DNA of 64,000 bases from JAKPAM01 sp047601745 (lineage in GTDB: Bacteria; Pseudomonadota; Gammaproteobacteria; Burkholderiales; Burkholderiaceae_E). Position 1 is the stretch's first letter. Every line of letters starts with the position of its first letter. The stretch is taken from positions 3,348,001 through 3,412,000 of the forward strand of contig JASGIS010000001.1 in NCBI GenBank assembly GCA_047601745.1, read 5' to 3'. Of the stretch, positions 17,798-27,975 are shown piece after piece. The notes under the pieces were generated by a model. That model worked only from the letters and a program-made list of their open reading frames with translations, was not told where the DNA came from and searched no databases. The translations under genes and the position numbers were made by a program.

Positions 17798-19039
17798 ATG
17801 GCTGGCCCCTTGAATGGCATTCGCGTACTCGACCTGTCCCGCGTGCTCGCGGGGCCGTGGAGCATGCAGAACTTCGGCGACCTGGGCGCCGACGTGCTCA
17901 AGATCGAGAAGCCCGGCGACGGCGACGATTCGCGCCACTGGGGCCCTCCGTGGCTCAAGGATGCCGACGGCAAGGATACCCGGCAGTCCGCGTACTATCT
18001 GTCGGCCAATCGCAACAAGCGCAGCGTGGCCATCGACATCAGCAAGCCGCGCGGACAGGAGCTGATCCGCCAGCTCGTCGCGCACTGCGACGTCTTCATC
18101 GAGAACTACAAGGTCGGCGGCCTGGCCAAGTACGGCCTCGACTACGCGCGCATCCGCGAGATCCGCCCGGACATCATCTACCTGTCGCTGACCGGTTTCG
18201 GCCAGACCGGCCCGCATGCCGAGCGGCCCGGCTACGATTACCTGTTCCAGGGCCTGGGCGGGCTGATGAGCGTCACTGGCGAGCGGGACGGCCTGCCCGG
18301 CGCCGGTCCGCAGCGGATGGGGCTGCCGGTCATCGACCTGTTCACCGGCATGTATTCGACGGTCGCGATGCTGGCCGCGCTGCATCATCGCAACGTGACC
18401 GGGCAAGGCCAGTACATCGACGTGTCGCTGCACGACGTGGCGCTGGCCGTCAGCTCGGGCGCGGCGATGAACTACCTGTTGAGCGGCAAGCCGCCGACGC
18501 GCACCGGCAACGCGTCGCCGAACATCGCTCCTTATGGCGTGTTCCCGTGCGCCGACGGTCAGTTGATCATCGCCTGCGGCAACCAGAGCCAGTACGTCAA
18601 GCTGTGCGGCGCGATCGGCCGGCCCGAGCTGGCCACCGATCCGCGCTTCGCCGCCAACGGCGGGCGGCTGCAGAACTTCCCGGCGCTGTTCGAGGAGCTG
18701 TCGGTCGCGCTGAAGAAGAAGACGCGCGCCGAGTGGGAGGACATCCTGTACGAAGTCGGCGTGCCGGCCGGGCCGATCAACGACTACAAGCAGGCGCTCG
18801 AACATCCGCAGTCGATCGCGCACCAGAACAAGATCGAACTGGACCATCCGTTCGGCGTCAAGGTGCCCGGCATCGCCAGCCCGTTCCGGTTTTCCGAGAC
18901 GCAGATCGAATACCGGCTGCCGCCGCCGCTGCTGGGCCAGCACACGCGCGAGGTGCTCGGCCAGTACCTGTCGATCGGCGATGACGAGTTCGGCCGGATG
19001 ATGGCCGACGGCGTGGTCGGCGACGTCCTCAGGGGGTGA
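17798..19039 (+). CDS. CaiB/BaiF family CoA-transferase (first of two)
   Basis: The 413-residue class III CoA-transferase moves CoA between organic acids. The N-terminus GIRVLDLSRVLAGPWSMQNFG matches the family, and the catalytic aspartate is expected in the GLPVIDLFTGMY region. GAGGAG precedes the ATG closely. It is divergent from the GDT1 exporter. A DUF481 gene follows. Substrate is unknown; family members act on formate/oxalate, carnitine, mesaconate, succinate/benzylsuccinate and others. Confidence 0.94.
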   Translation: MAGPLNGIRVLDLSRVLAGPWSMQNFGDLGADVLKIEKPGDGDDSRHWGPPWLKDADGKDTRQSAYYLSANRNKRSVAIDISKPRGQELIRQLVAHCDVFIENYKVGGLAKYGLDYARIREIRPDIIYLSLTGFGQTGPHAERPGYDYLFQGLGGLMSVTGERDGLPGAGPQRMGLPVIDLFTGMYSTVAMLAALHHRNVTGQGQYIDVSLHDVALAVSSGAAMNYLLSGKPPTRTGNASPNIAPYGVFPCADGQLIIACGNQSQYVKLCGAIGRPELATDPRFAANGGRLQNFPALFEELSVALKKKTRAEWEDILYEVGVPAGPINDYKQALEHPQSIAHQNKIELDHPFGVKVPGIASPFRFSETQIEYRLPPPLLGQHTREVLGQYLSIGDDEFGRMMADGVVGDVLRG

Positions 19040-19121
19040 GAAAGGGCCAACGCGCAAGCCCTCGTTGCAAGGCGGTGCCGGCATCGACGACTCGCTCCGT
19101 TTTCGACGGAGGAGTCGCCTG

Positions 19122-19880
19122 ATGCTGGGCCGTGTGACATTCGGTGCCGCGATCGGCGCGCTGCTGGCGAGCAACGCGCTGGCGCAGATCGAGTTCAAGG
19201 AAGACGACAAGTGGCGTTTCGCGCTGGGCGCCGGCTGGAGCCATGCGTCCGGCAACAGCCGTGCGAACACGCTGAACGCGACGATCGACGGCGCGAAGGC
19301 CAGCAGCACCGACAAGTTGACGTTCGGTGGCCGCTATCTGCGCGGCGAGACCGACGGCGAGACGACCGCCGATCAGTTGATGCTGACGGCCCGCTACGAC
19401 CGCGACCTGAACGAGGACATCTTCGCTTTCGGGTTGGGCGACTTCCTGCGCGACCGGCCCGCCAACCTGAACGCGCGGCTGGCCGGTGCCGTCGGCGTCG
19501 GCCACCACGTCGTCAAGTCCGAGCGGATCTCCTTCGACGTGTTCGGCGGCGTCGGCTACACGTATGACGACTATGTCGAGGCCACCGTCGTCGACGGTCT
19601 CACGCGCAGTACCTACCGCAGCCTCAACCTGCTGCTCGGCGAGGAATCCGACCACAAGATCTCGGAGACGGCGAGCTTTCACCAGCGCCTGGTGCTCTAC
19701 CCGAATCTGAAGGACACCGGCGAGTTCCGCGGCACTTTCGACGCCGGCGTGTCGGTCGCGATCAACAAGCACTTCAGCCTGACCGCGACGCTCGGCTACC
19801 GCTACAGCAGCGATCCGGGCCTGGGCGTGAAGCGGCGCGATTCGCTGTTCGTCACCGGCCTGTCGTACAGGATCGAATGA
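19122..19880 (+). CDS. DUF481 family outer-membrane protein
   Basis: The 252-residue protein has a signal peptide ending near ASNALAQ, followed by repeated amphipathic beta strands with alternating aromatics, as in the DUF481 (YdiY-like) family of predicted outer-membrane barrels. GGAGGAG lies a good distance before the chosen ATG. The last residues (FVTGLSYRIE) form a closing strand. Function is unknown. It is a single gene behind the CoA-transferase and converges on the SDR gene. Confidence 0.88.
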   Translation: MLGRVTFGAAIGALLASNALAQIEFKEDDKWRFALGAGWSHASGNSRANTLNATIDGAKASSTDKLTFGGRYLRGETDGETTADQLMLTARYDRDLNEDIFAFGLGDFLRDRPANLNARLAGAVGVGHHVVKSERISFDVFGGVGYTYDDYVEATVVDGLTRSTYRSLNLLLGEESDHKISETASFHQRLVLYPNLKDTGEFRGTFDAGVSVAINKHFSLTATLGYRYSSDPGLGVKRRDSLFVTGLSYRIE

Positions 19881-19958
19881 GCGAGCGGCGGCGCGGGCGC
19901 GCAGCCCGTGTTCTCGCGCTCGTCCTTATCCTCAGCTTCGCGCTCGCGCCCGGCGGCT

Positions 19959-20717
19959 TCAGCCGCGGCCCACGAACGGCATCTTGGTCGCCATCACGGT
20001 CATGAACTGCACGTTGGCCTCCAGCGGCAGGCTCGCCATGTGGACGACCGCGTCGGCGACGATGTTCACGTCCATCACCGCCTCGACCGCGATCTGGCCG
20101 TTGGCCTGCGGCACGCCCTGCGTCATGCGCCGGGCCATGTCGGTCAGCGCGTTGCCGATGTCGATCTGTCCGCAGGCGATGTCGTATTTGCGTCCGTCCA
20201 GCGACGCCGACTTCGTCAGCCCGGTCACCGCGTGTTTGGTCGACGTATAGGCGATCGAGTTCGGTCGCGGCGCATGCGCGGAGATCGAGCCGTTGTTGAT
20301 GATCCGGCCGCCGCGCGGCGTCTGGCTCTTCATCAGCGCGAACGCCTGCTGGATGCACAGGAACATGCCGGTCAGGTTGATGTCGACGACGTTCTTCCAT
20401 TGCTCGAACGTCAGGTCCTCGAGCGGGACCGCCGGCGCGCCGATGCCGGCGTTGTTGAACAGCAGGTCCAGTCGTCCCCAGGTCTCGCGGATCCGGTCGA
20501 ACAGCGCCTTGACGGCCGCCGGATCCGATACGTCGGTCGGCACCGCCAGCGCGCGGTCGGCCGCGCCCGATTCGGCGATCGCCTGCGCGAGCGGCTCGGG
20601 TCGCCGGCCGGCGAACACCACGCGATAACCGTCGGCCAGCAGCGCCAGCGCCGCCGCCTTGCCGACGCCGGTTCCCGCGCCGGTGACCAGCGCGATCCTG
20701 TTGTGCGGTGATGTCAT
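19959..20717 (-). CDS. SDR-family NAD(P)-dependent oxidoreductase
   Basis: The 252-residue protein is a classical short-chain dehydrogenase. The cofactor loop is TGAGTGVG near residue 12, the NNAG motif is present, the catalytic serine lies in NNGSISA, and the catalytic pair is Tyr and Lys in YTSTK. Substrate is unspecified; its neighbours (thioesterase and CoA-transferases) suggest a small acyl or hydroxy compound. It follows a thioesterase gene in the same direction. Confidence 0.93.
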   Translation of the reverse strand: MTSPHNRIALVTGAGTGVGKAAALALLADGYRVVFAGRRPEPLAQAIAESGAADRALAVPTDVSDPAAVKALFDRIRETWGRLDLLFNNAGIGAPAVPLEDLTFEQWKNVVDINLTGMFLCIQQAFALMKSQTPRGGRIINNGSISAHAPRPNSIAYTSTKHAVTGLTKSASLDGRKYDIACGQIDIGNALTDMARRMTQGVPQANGQIAVEAVMDVNIVADAVVHMASLPLEANVQFMTVMATKMPFVGRG

Positions 20718-20798
20718 CCTCTCGGCCTCCTGTTGTCGGTGAACGCGCCGATGTTAGCGCATCGATGGAGGTCGGCCGGTTGGCGAGGCCCTCCGCGC

Positions 20799-21221
20799 TC
20801 AGCGCGGCACCAGCATCCCGGTCGAGGTGGCGGTGGCCAGTTCGGTGCCGCGTTCGTCGAACAGCGTCGCCTCGAGGAAGGCGACCCGTTTGCCGAGGCG
20901 CCGGACACGGCCTTCGACGATGACCTTGCCCGGGCCGACGCGCTCGAGGAAGTTGACGTTGATGTCCAGGCTGGCGATGCCGCTGCGTCCCTCGGTGCGC
21001 AGCGCCGTCGCGAAGGCCATCGCGAAGTCGAGCCAGGCGGTGACGAAGCCGCCCTGCACGATCGTGCCGTTCGTGTGGCAGAACTCCGGGCGCGCGGTGA
21101 ACTCGACGCGCGGCGAGCCGTGAGCGTCGACGGACAGCACGCGGGCGCCGCCGAGCGTGTTCAGCAGCGGGCCGGGCGGAAGCAGGGATTGCAGGTGTTC
21201 GAGGTCGTACATGGGTGCCAT
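20799..21221 (-). CDS. PaaI-type hotdog thioesterase
   Basis: The 140-residue hotdog-fold protein has the family core TNGTIVQGGFVTAWLDFAMAFA, with the acidic residue after QGG acting in thioester hydrolysis, and the strand ASLDINVNFLERV. It probably releases free acid from an aryl- or acyl-CoA that accumulates in a catabolic pathway. The start is uncertain: ATG at 21221 gives the usual length, a GTG at 21275 would add 18 residues, and neither has a clear ribosome site. Confidence 0.88.
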   Translation of the reverse strand: MAPMYDLEHLQSLLPPGPLLNTLGGARVLSVDAHGSPRVEFTARPEFCHTNGTIVQGGFVTAWLDFAMAFATALRTEGRSGIASLDINVNFLERVGPGKVIVEGRVRRLGKRVAFLEATLFDERGTELATATSTGMLVPR

Positions 21222-21453
21222 GGTTTGCGGTGACGCGGTGACCGGCGGATCTTGCCAGCTTTCGGGCCGGTTCACCGAAAGATCGAACCCATGGCGACGC
21301 GTGCCGGCAACGGTGGAGCCGTCGCGACGCTGGCGTTCTGTCCAATGAAACGTCGAGCCGGACGCCGCGCAGACGGTACCGTATCACCGCCGCCGAGGCG
21401 CGTCCGCGCCCGCCATCCGGGGCGCCGCCCCCCCTGAATGCCAAAGGAACGTC

Positions 21454-22695
21454 ATGACCCAAGCTGCCCCACCCGGAACGGGTGCCCCGTCCGCCGCCAC
21501 GACCGCCGAAGGCAAGCCGCTGCTGGCCGGCGTGCGCGTGCTCGATTTCGGCCGGTACATCGCCGGCCCTTATTGCGCGACGATCCTGGGCGAGTACGGC
21601 GCCGAGATCATCCGCATCGAGAAGCTCGACGGCAGCGAGGATCGCTATACGACGCCGATCACCGAGGACGGCCAGGGCGCCGGCTTCATGCAGATGGGCC
21701 GCAACAAGCTGTCGGTCACGCTGAACCCGATGAAGGAAGAGGGCCGCGAGATCGTCCGCAAGCTGGTCCGGACCGCCGACGTCGTGCTGGCCAACCTGCC
21801 GCTGCAGACGCTCGAGGCGATGGGGCTGGACTACGAAAGCCTGAAGGCGATCAAGCCCGACATCATCCTGACCCACGTGTCGGCGTTCGGTCCGATCGGC
21901 CCGATGGCGACCGACGTGGGCTTCGACGGCATCGGCCAGGCGATGTCCGGCACGCTGTACATGGGCGGTACGCCCGAGCATCCGCATCGGGCGGCCGTCA
22001 ACTGGGTCGACTTCGGCACCGCGCTGCACAGCGCGTTCGGCACGCTGGCCGCGCTGTACGAGAAGCAGCGCAGCGGCCGCGGGCAGATGGTCACCACCTC
22101 GCTGCTGGGCACGGCGATCTCGCTGAACAACGTGCCGCTGATCGAACAGTCGGTCATCGACATCAACCGCGTCGCATCGGGCAACCGCGCGCAGTCGGCC
22201 GGCCCGTCCGACGTCTATCGCTGCAAGGACGGCTGGTTGCTGGTCCAGGTCGTCGGCAATCCGCTGTTCGCGCGCTGGTGCAAGCTGGTCGGCGAGCCGG
22301 GCTGGATCGACGATCCGCGGTTCGACACCGACCAGAAGCGCGGCGACAACGGCGAGATCATCAGCGAGCGGATGAGCCGCTGGTGCGCCGAGCGCACGCT
22401 CGACGAGGCCCGCCGGGCACTGGTCGAAGCCAAGGTCCCGTGCGGCGCGGTGCTCAGCCCGCAGCAGGCGCTCGACCATCCGCAGGTACAGGCGATGGGC
22501 ATCCTGCAGCCGGTCGAGTACCCGGGCCTGCCGAGCCCGGCGCCGGTCGCGCGCGTGCCGATCGGCCTGTCGGTGTCCGGCGGCGGCATCCAGCGCCGCG
22601 CGCCGCTGCTCGGCGAGCATACCGACGAGGTGCTCGAATCGCTCGGATACGACGCGGCGGCCCGCGCCGGCCTGCGCGAGCGCCGGGTCATCTGA
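21454..22695 (+). CDS. CaiB/BaiF family CoA-transferase (second of two)
   Basis: The 413-residue class III CoA-transferase is a second, clearly diverged member. The N-terminus reads GVRVLDFGRYIAGPYCATILGEYG. AAAGGA precedes the ATG. It is divergent from the thioesterase. Its TGA stop is also the first three bases of a palindromic element. Substrate is unknown, and the coding sequence is intact. Confidence 0.94.
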   Translation: MTQAAPPGTGAPSAATTAEGKPLLAGVRVLDFGRYIAGPYCATILGEYGAEIIRIEKLDGSEDRYTTPITEDGQGAGFMQMGRNKLSVTLNPMKEEGREIVRKLVRTADVVLANLPLQTLEAMGLDYESLKAIKPDIILTHVSAFGPIGPMATDVGFDGIGQAMSGTLYMGGTPEHPHRAAVNWVDFGTALHSAFGTLAALYEKQRSGRGQMVTTSLLGTAISLNNVPLIEQSVIDINRVASGNRAQSAGPSDVYRCKDGWLLVQVVGNPLFARWCKLVGEPGWIDDPRFDTDQKRGDNGEIISERMSRWCAERTLDEARRALVEAKVPCGAVLSPQQALDHPQVQAMGILQPVEYPGLPSPAPVARVPIGLSVSGGGIQRRAPLLGEHTDEVLESLGYDAAARAGLRERRVI

Positions 22696-22755
22696 GAATC
22701 TGTGAACGAACCAGCCCCGCCCGCTCGTCGCGTCCGATTCGTCCACGGATTCTGA
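22693..22755 (+). repeat. Palindromic element, copy 2, starting at the CoA-transferase stop codon
   Basis: The element starts TGAGAATCTGTGAACGA, exactly as copy 1 at 7593-7642 does in its own reading direction, and ends with CGATTCGTCCACGGATTCTGA. The right arm carries two compensating-looking changes relative to copy 1 and the spacer is 13 bases longer. The first TGA terminates the preceding gene. No T-run follows. Confidence 0.85.
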
Positions 22756-22819
22756 CGAGCGCCCGCCGCCTGCTCGGGCACGCTTCTTGCGCGTTCGTGC
22801 GGGCGCTCCGTTTCCCTGA

Positions 22820-22849
22820 TTGACGCTCGTTCGGCGGCCCGCCTACACT
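22820..22849 (+). promoter_or_regulatory. Predicted sigma-70 promoter of the ABC importer operon
   Basis: A -35 box TTGACG (22820-22825) and a -10 box TACACT (22844-22849) are spaced by 18 bases. They lead into a 5' untranslated region of roughly 115 bases before the binding-protein gene. Confidence 0.6.
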
Positions 22850-22920
22850 GCGCGGGCCGGCCGGGACGGGCGCGCGCTTGCCGTCGGCATCGCCGGGGAT
22901 CGGGCTCGCCGTTTGCGTGA

Positions 22921-22952
22921 ACAGGCCCTGACCGCCGCGGTTCGCGGCCTGT
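22921..22952 (+). promoter_or_regulatory. Hairpin in the ABC importer leader
   Basis: ACAGGCC (22921-22927) pairs with GGCCTGT (22946-22952), with an inner CCGCG/CGCGG-type stem. CTTTCT follows, then the GGAGG ribosome site. It could be an attenuator or a leader structure masking nothing obvious; no known riboswitch class was recognised. Confidence 0.45.
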
Positions 22953-22970
22953 CTTTCTGGAGGATTCCTG

Positions 22971-23966
22971 ATGAATCGTTTCGCGTTTCCGTGGCGCCCG
23001 CGCGCGCGCCGCCGGCTGGTCTCGGTCGCCGGCGCGGCCCTGGCCGCAGGCCTGTCGATCGCCGCCGGCGCCCATGCGCAGGAGACCAAGGTCAGTGTCG
23101 GCGTGTCCGGCTGGACCGGCTTCGCGCCGCTGACGCTGGCCAAGGAGGCCGGCATCTTCAAGAAGAACGGGCTGGACGTCACGCTGCGCAAGATTCCGCA
23201 GAAGGATCGCCACCTGGCGCTGGCTTCCGGCGACATCCAGTGCGCGGCGACGACGATCGAGACCTGGATCGTCTGGAACGCCAACGGCGTTGCCGGCACG
23301 CAGATCTTCCAGATGGACAAGAGCTACGGCGCCGACGGCATGGTCGTGCGCAACTCGATCGGCAAGATCGCCGACCTCAAGGGCAAGACGATCGCCGCGT
23401 CCGCGCCCGGCACCAGCCCTTATTTCGTGCTGGCGTACATGCTGAAGAAGAACGGCCTGTCGCCGAGCGACGTCAAGATCGTCAACCTCGAGCCGCAGGC
23501 GGCCGCCAACGCCTTCGTCGCGGGCGCCGGCGACCTGGACGCCGCGATGACCTACGAGCCTTACCTGTCGGTCGTGCGCGGCGCGCCGAACGCCGGCAAG
23601 ATCATCGCGACGACGCTCGACTATCCGGCCGTGCTCGACAGCTTCGGCTGCGCGCCCAAGTTCCTGAAGGACAATCCGAAGGCCGCCAAGGCGCTGGCCG
23701 ACAGCTACTTCGAGGCGCTCGACATGATCGCCAAGGAGCCGCAGAAGAGCTACGGAATCATGGGCGCCGACGTCAAGCAGAGCGCCGAGGCCTTCGAGAA
23801 GTCGCAGTCGATGCTGCGCTGGTCCGACCGCGCGGCCAACGTCGCGTTCTTCAACGGCGAGATCCAGAAGTTCTCGAAAGAGGCCGCCGACCTGCTGCTC
23901 CAAATCGGCATCATCAAGAAGATCCCCGACCTGGACGGACTGGTCGATACGCAGTTCCTCAAGTGA
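22971..23966 (+). CDS. ABC transporter substrate-binding protein, nitrate/sulfonate/taurine (NMT1/SsuA-like) type
   Basis: The 331-residue secreted protein has a signal peptide (RARRRLVSVAGAALAAGLS, cleavage near AHAQE) and the fold signature GWTGFAPLTLAKEAGIFKKNGLDV. Members bind nitrate, aliphatic sulfonates, thiamine precursors or similar small solutes and hand them to an SsuC-like permease. GGAGG lies just before the ATG. It is first in a three-gene importer operon with permease and ATPase. The solute cannot be named. Confidence 0.94.
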   Translation: MNRFAFPWRPRARRRLVSVAGAALAAGLSIAAGAHAQETKVSVGVSGWTGFAPLTLAKEAGIFKKNGLDVTLRKIPQKDRHLALASGDIQCAATTIETWIVWNANGVAGTQIFQMDKSYGADGMVVRNSIGKIADLKGKTIAASAPGTSPYFVLAYMLKKNGLSPSDVKIVNLEPQAAANAFVAGAGDLDAAMTYEPYLSVVRGAPNAGKIIATTLDYPAVLDSFGCAPKFLKDNPKAAKALADSYFEALDMIAKEPQKSYGIMGADVKQSAEAFEKSQSMLRWSDRAANVAFFNGEIQKFSKEAADLLLQIGIIKKIPDLDGLVDTQFLK

Positions 23967-23979
23967 CGGCTGATCGTTC

Positions 23980-24756
23980 GTGAAACCGCTCGTGCCGGTC
24001 AGGCCGGGCGCCCGCGTGGTGCTCGGCGTCGCCTTCTTCGTCGTCTTCTTCGCCGTCTGGACGCTGGCCACCGTCACCGGCTTCGTGTCGCCGACCTTCC
24101 TCGCGTCGCCGATGCAGATGCTGCGCGGCGGCTGGGAACTGCTGAGCGAGCAGGGCTTCCTGCACGACATCGGCATGACGGTCTGGCGCGTCGTCGGCGG
24201 CTTCGTCATCGCCGCGCTGATCGCGGTGCCGCTGGGCGTCGCGATGGGCGCGTACAAGCCGATCGAGGCGTTCTTCGAGCCGTTCGTGTCGTTCGCCCGC
24301 TACCTGCCGGCGTCGGCGTTCATCCCTTTGCTGATCCTGTGGGCCGGCATCGGCGAGGCGCAGAAGCTCGCGGTGATCTTCCTGGGCTCGTTCTTCCAGC
24401 TCACGCTGATGATCGTGATGATCGTCGGCGCCACTAGGCGCGACCTGATCGAGGCCGCGTACACGCTGGGCGCGACCGATACCGGCATCATCCGCCGCGT
24501 GCTGCTGCCCAGCGCTGCGCCCGAGATCGCCGAGGCGCTGCGCCAGGTGCTCGGCCTGGCCTGGACCTACGTGATCGTCGCCGAGCTGATCGGCGCGTCG
24601 TCGGGCATCGGCCACATGATCACCGACAGTCAGGCGCTGCTGGCGACCGACCAGATCATCTTCGGCATCCTGGTCATCGGTCTGATCGGTCTGGTGTCGG
24701 ACCTGGCGTTCAAGCGCGTCAACCAGTCGCTGTTCGCGTGGAGCGCGCTGCGATGA
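23980..24756 (+). CDS. ABC transporter permease, SsuC/TauC-like
   Basis: The 258-residue membrane protein has about six hydrophobic segments and the ATPase-docking EAA loop (EAAYTLGATDTGIIRRVLLPSAAPEIAEALR). It forms the channel of the importer, presumably as a dimer. The GTG start is 13 bases after the binding-protein stop; no strong ribosome site is visible, so translation may be coupled. Its stop overlaps the ATPase start (ATGA). Confidence 0.94.
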   Translation: MKPLVPVRPGARVVLGVAFFVVFFAVWTLATVTGFVSPTFLASPMQMLRGGWELLSEQGFLHDIGMTVWRVVGGFVIAALIAVPLGVAMGAYKPIEAFFEPFVSFARYLPASAFIPLLILWAGIGEAQKLAVIFLGSFFQLTLMIVMIVGATRRDLIEAAYTLGATDTGIIRRVLLPSAAPEIAEALRQVLGLAWTYVIVAELIGASSGIGHMITDSQALLATDQIIFGILVIGLIGLVSDLAFKRVNQSLFAWSALR

Positions 24757-25535
24757 GCCATCTGGACATCCGCGACGTCTCCAAGCGCTTCGACGGCGTG
24801 CGCGGCGGCCCGCCGACGCAGGCCCTGCAGCCGATCGACCTGACGATCGCCGACAACGACTTCATCACGGTGCTCGGGCCCTCGGGCTGCGGCAAGTCGA
24901 CGCTGCTGCGCCTGGTGGCCGGGCTGGAGACCGCGAGCACCGGCCGGATCCTGCTCGACGGCCAGCCGGTCAGGGGGCCGGGCGCCGACCGCGGCGTCGT
25001 GTTCCAGAGCTACACGCTGTTCCCGTGGCTGACGGTGCGGCAGAACATCTGCTTCGGCCTGCGCGAGCGCCGCGTCGCCGAGGCCGAGCAGCGCCGGATC
25101 AGCGAGCATTTCATCGGCGAGGTCGGTCTGCGCGGCTTCGAGGACCATTACCCGAAGCAGTTGTCGGGCGGCATGCAGCAGCGCACGGCGATCGCCCGCG
25201 CGCTGGCCAACGATCCGAAGATCCTGCTGCTCGACGAGCCGTTCGGTGCGCTCGACAACCAGACGCGTGTGTTGATGCAGGAGCTGCTGCTGCGGATCTG
25301 GGAGAACGCGCGCAAGACCGTGATGTTCATCACCCATGACATCGACGAGGCGATCTTCATGGCCAGCCGCGTCGTCGTGTTCAGCGCGCGGCCGGGCCGG
25401 ATCAAGGCCGAGATCCCGGTCGACTTTCCGCATCCGCGCCACTACACGGTCAAGACCTCGCCCGAGTTCATGCGGATCAAGGCGCGACTGACCGAAGAGA
25501 TCCGCGTCGAAGCGATGGCGGCGGCGACGCACTGA
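24753..25535 (+). CDS. ABC transporter ATP-binding protein, SsuB/TauB-like
   Basis: The 260-residue ATPase drives the preceding permease. Walker A is GPSGCGKST, the Q-loop VFQSYTLFPWLTV, the signature LSGGMQQRTAIARAL, Walker B ILLLDEPFGALD, and the H-loop ITHDIDEAIF. The start ATG overlaps the permease stop, so the three genes form one operon. It converges with the FUSC gene. Confidence 0.95.
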   Translation: MSHLDIRDVSKRFDGVRGGPPTQALQPIDLTIADNDFITVLGPSGCGKSTLLRLVAGLETASTGRILLDGQPVRGPGADRGVVFQSYTLFPWLTVRQNICFGLRERRVAEAEQRRISEHFIGEVGLRGFEDHYPKQLSGGMQQRTAIARALANDPKILLLDEPFGALDNQTRVLMQELLLRIWENARKTVMFITHDIDEAIFMASRVVVFSARPGRIKAEIPVDFPHPRHYTVKTSPEFMRIKARLTEEIRVEAMAAATH

Positions 25536-25569
25536 GCGGCCGGCGGGGGTGCCGCGGCGCCGGGTGCCA

Positions 25570-27134
<1,565 letters not shown>

Positions 27135-27138
<4 letters not shown>

Positions 27139-27749
27139 CGTGAGCGATCGGCGGCGTCGTGCGCCCGCGCTTCGTCGGCCAGCGCCTCGTCGACGCGTTG
27201 CAGCAGCTCACAGGCGCTGGCGAGCAGCGCGCGTTCTTCATCGGACAGCGTGCGGCGCAGCAGCCGGGCCAGCGAACGGTCGGCCGCGCGGGTGGCGGAC
27301 CGCACGGCTTTCGAGCCGGCCGCCGTCAGCGCGATCACCGATCGCCGGCCGTCCGCCGCGTCGGCCTCGCGCAGGATCCATCCGTCATCGATGAGCTCGG
27401 CCAGCGGCCGGGTCAGCGATTGGAGCCGGACGCCCTCGCGGGCCGCCAGTTCGGTCACGCTCATCGGGCCGGCCCGCAGCAGGTGCCCGACGATCGCGAG
27501 CCGGGCCTGGCCCAGTCCGTCATGACGCAGGCTCCGGCGCCAGCGTTGCGCGAGCGATACGACGCTCCGGCGCAACAACGGTGCGAAACGTTCCGGGTCG
27601 GTCGGCGTCGCGACGGCGGCGGCGCCGGCGAGGGCAGGCGATGCGCGGGAAGCGGCCGCGGACGGCGTTCGCGGCCGCTCCTGGCCGGACGTCGGGCTCG
27701 GCGATGAAACGGGCGGCTCGGACTGAGGGCGGATGGAAGCGGCGGTCAT
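27135..27749 (-). CDS. MarR-family transcriptional regulator of the FUSC operon
   Basis: The 204-residue protein has a disordered-looking N-terminal 50 residues and then a winged helix-turn-helix core (GPMSVTELAAREGVRLQSLTRPLAELIDDGW, wing DAADGRRSVIAL). Its stop overlaps the start of the FUSC exporter. Two matching palindromes lie 12-45 bases before its start codon, so it very likely represses its own operon and is released by an exported compound. Comparable MarR-exporter pairs control aromatic acid efflux. Confidence 0.92.
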
Positions 27750-27760
27750 CGGTATAAAGA

Positions 27761-27794
27761 AAGCTTTAGCTTGGTAAATAATAAGCTATAGCTT
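27761..27794. promoter_or_regulatory. Twin MarR operators upstream of the marR-FUSC operon
   Basis: AAGCTTTAGCTT (27761-27772) and AAGCTATAGCTT (27783-27794) are near-perfect and perfect 12-base palindromes. Each is followed by TTGG(T/C)AAATA-like sequence. Their centres are 22 bases apart, two helical turns, so two dimers could bind the same face of the DNA. The sites lie immediately before the regulator's start codon. Confidence 0.75.
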
Positions 27795-27975
27795 GGCAAA
27801 TATCGCGGACCGGTTGCACGCCGTCGGCAGGACGGTCGACGGCGGGCTCGTCGGTGGATTCATCGGTGGGAGCGGGCGCCGGTACCGCGCGCCGCGTGCC
27901 GTCGCGCCCGCGGGCGTGACAGCGCCGACCAGCGGCGATAAGCTGAACACGATGCGAGCCGGGCAGGAGCGCACC

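Noticed and set aside
22850..22960. Mini-ykkC or ykkC guanidine riboswitch in the ABC importer leader
   Set aside because: One GGGACGGG-like stretch occurs, but the paired ACGR hairpins or the ykkC core are absent.
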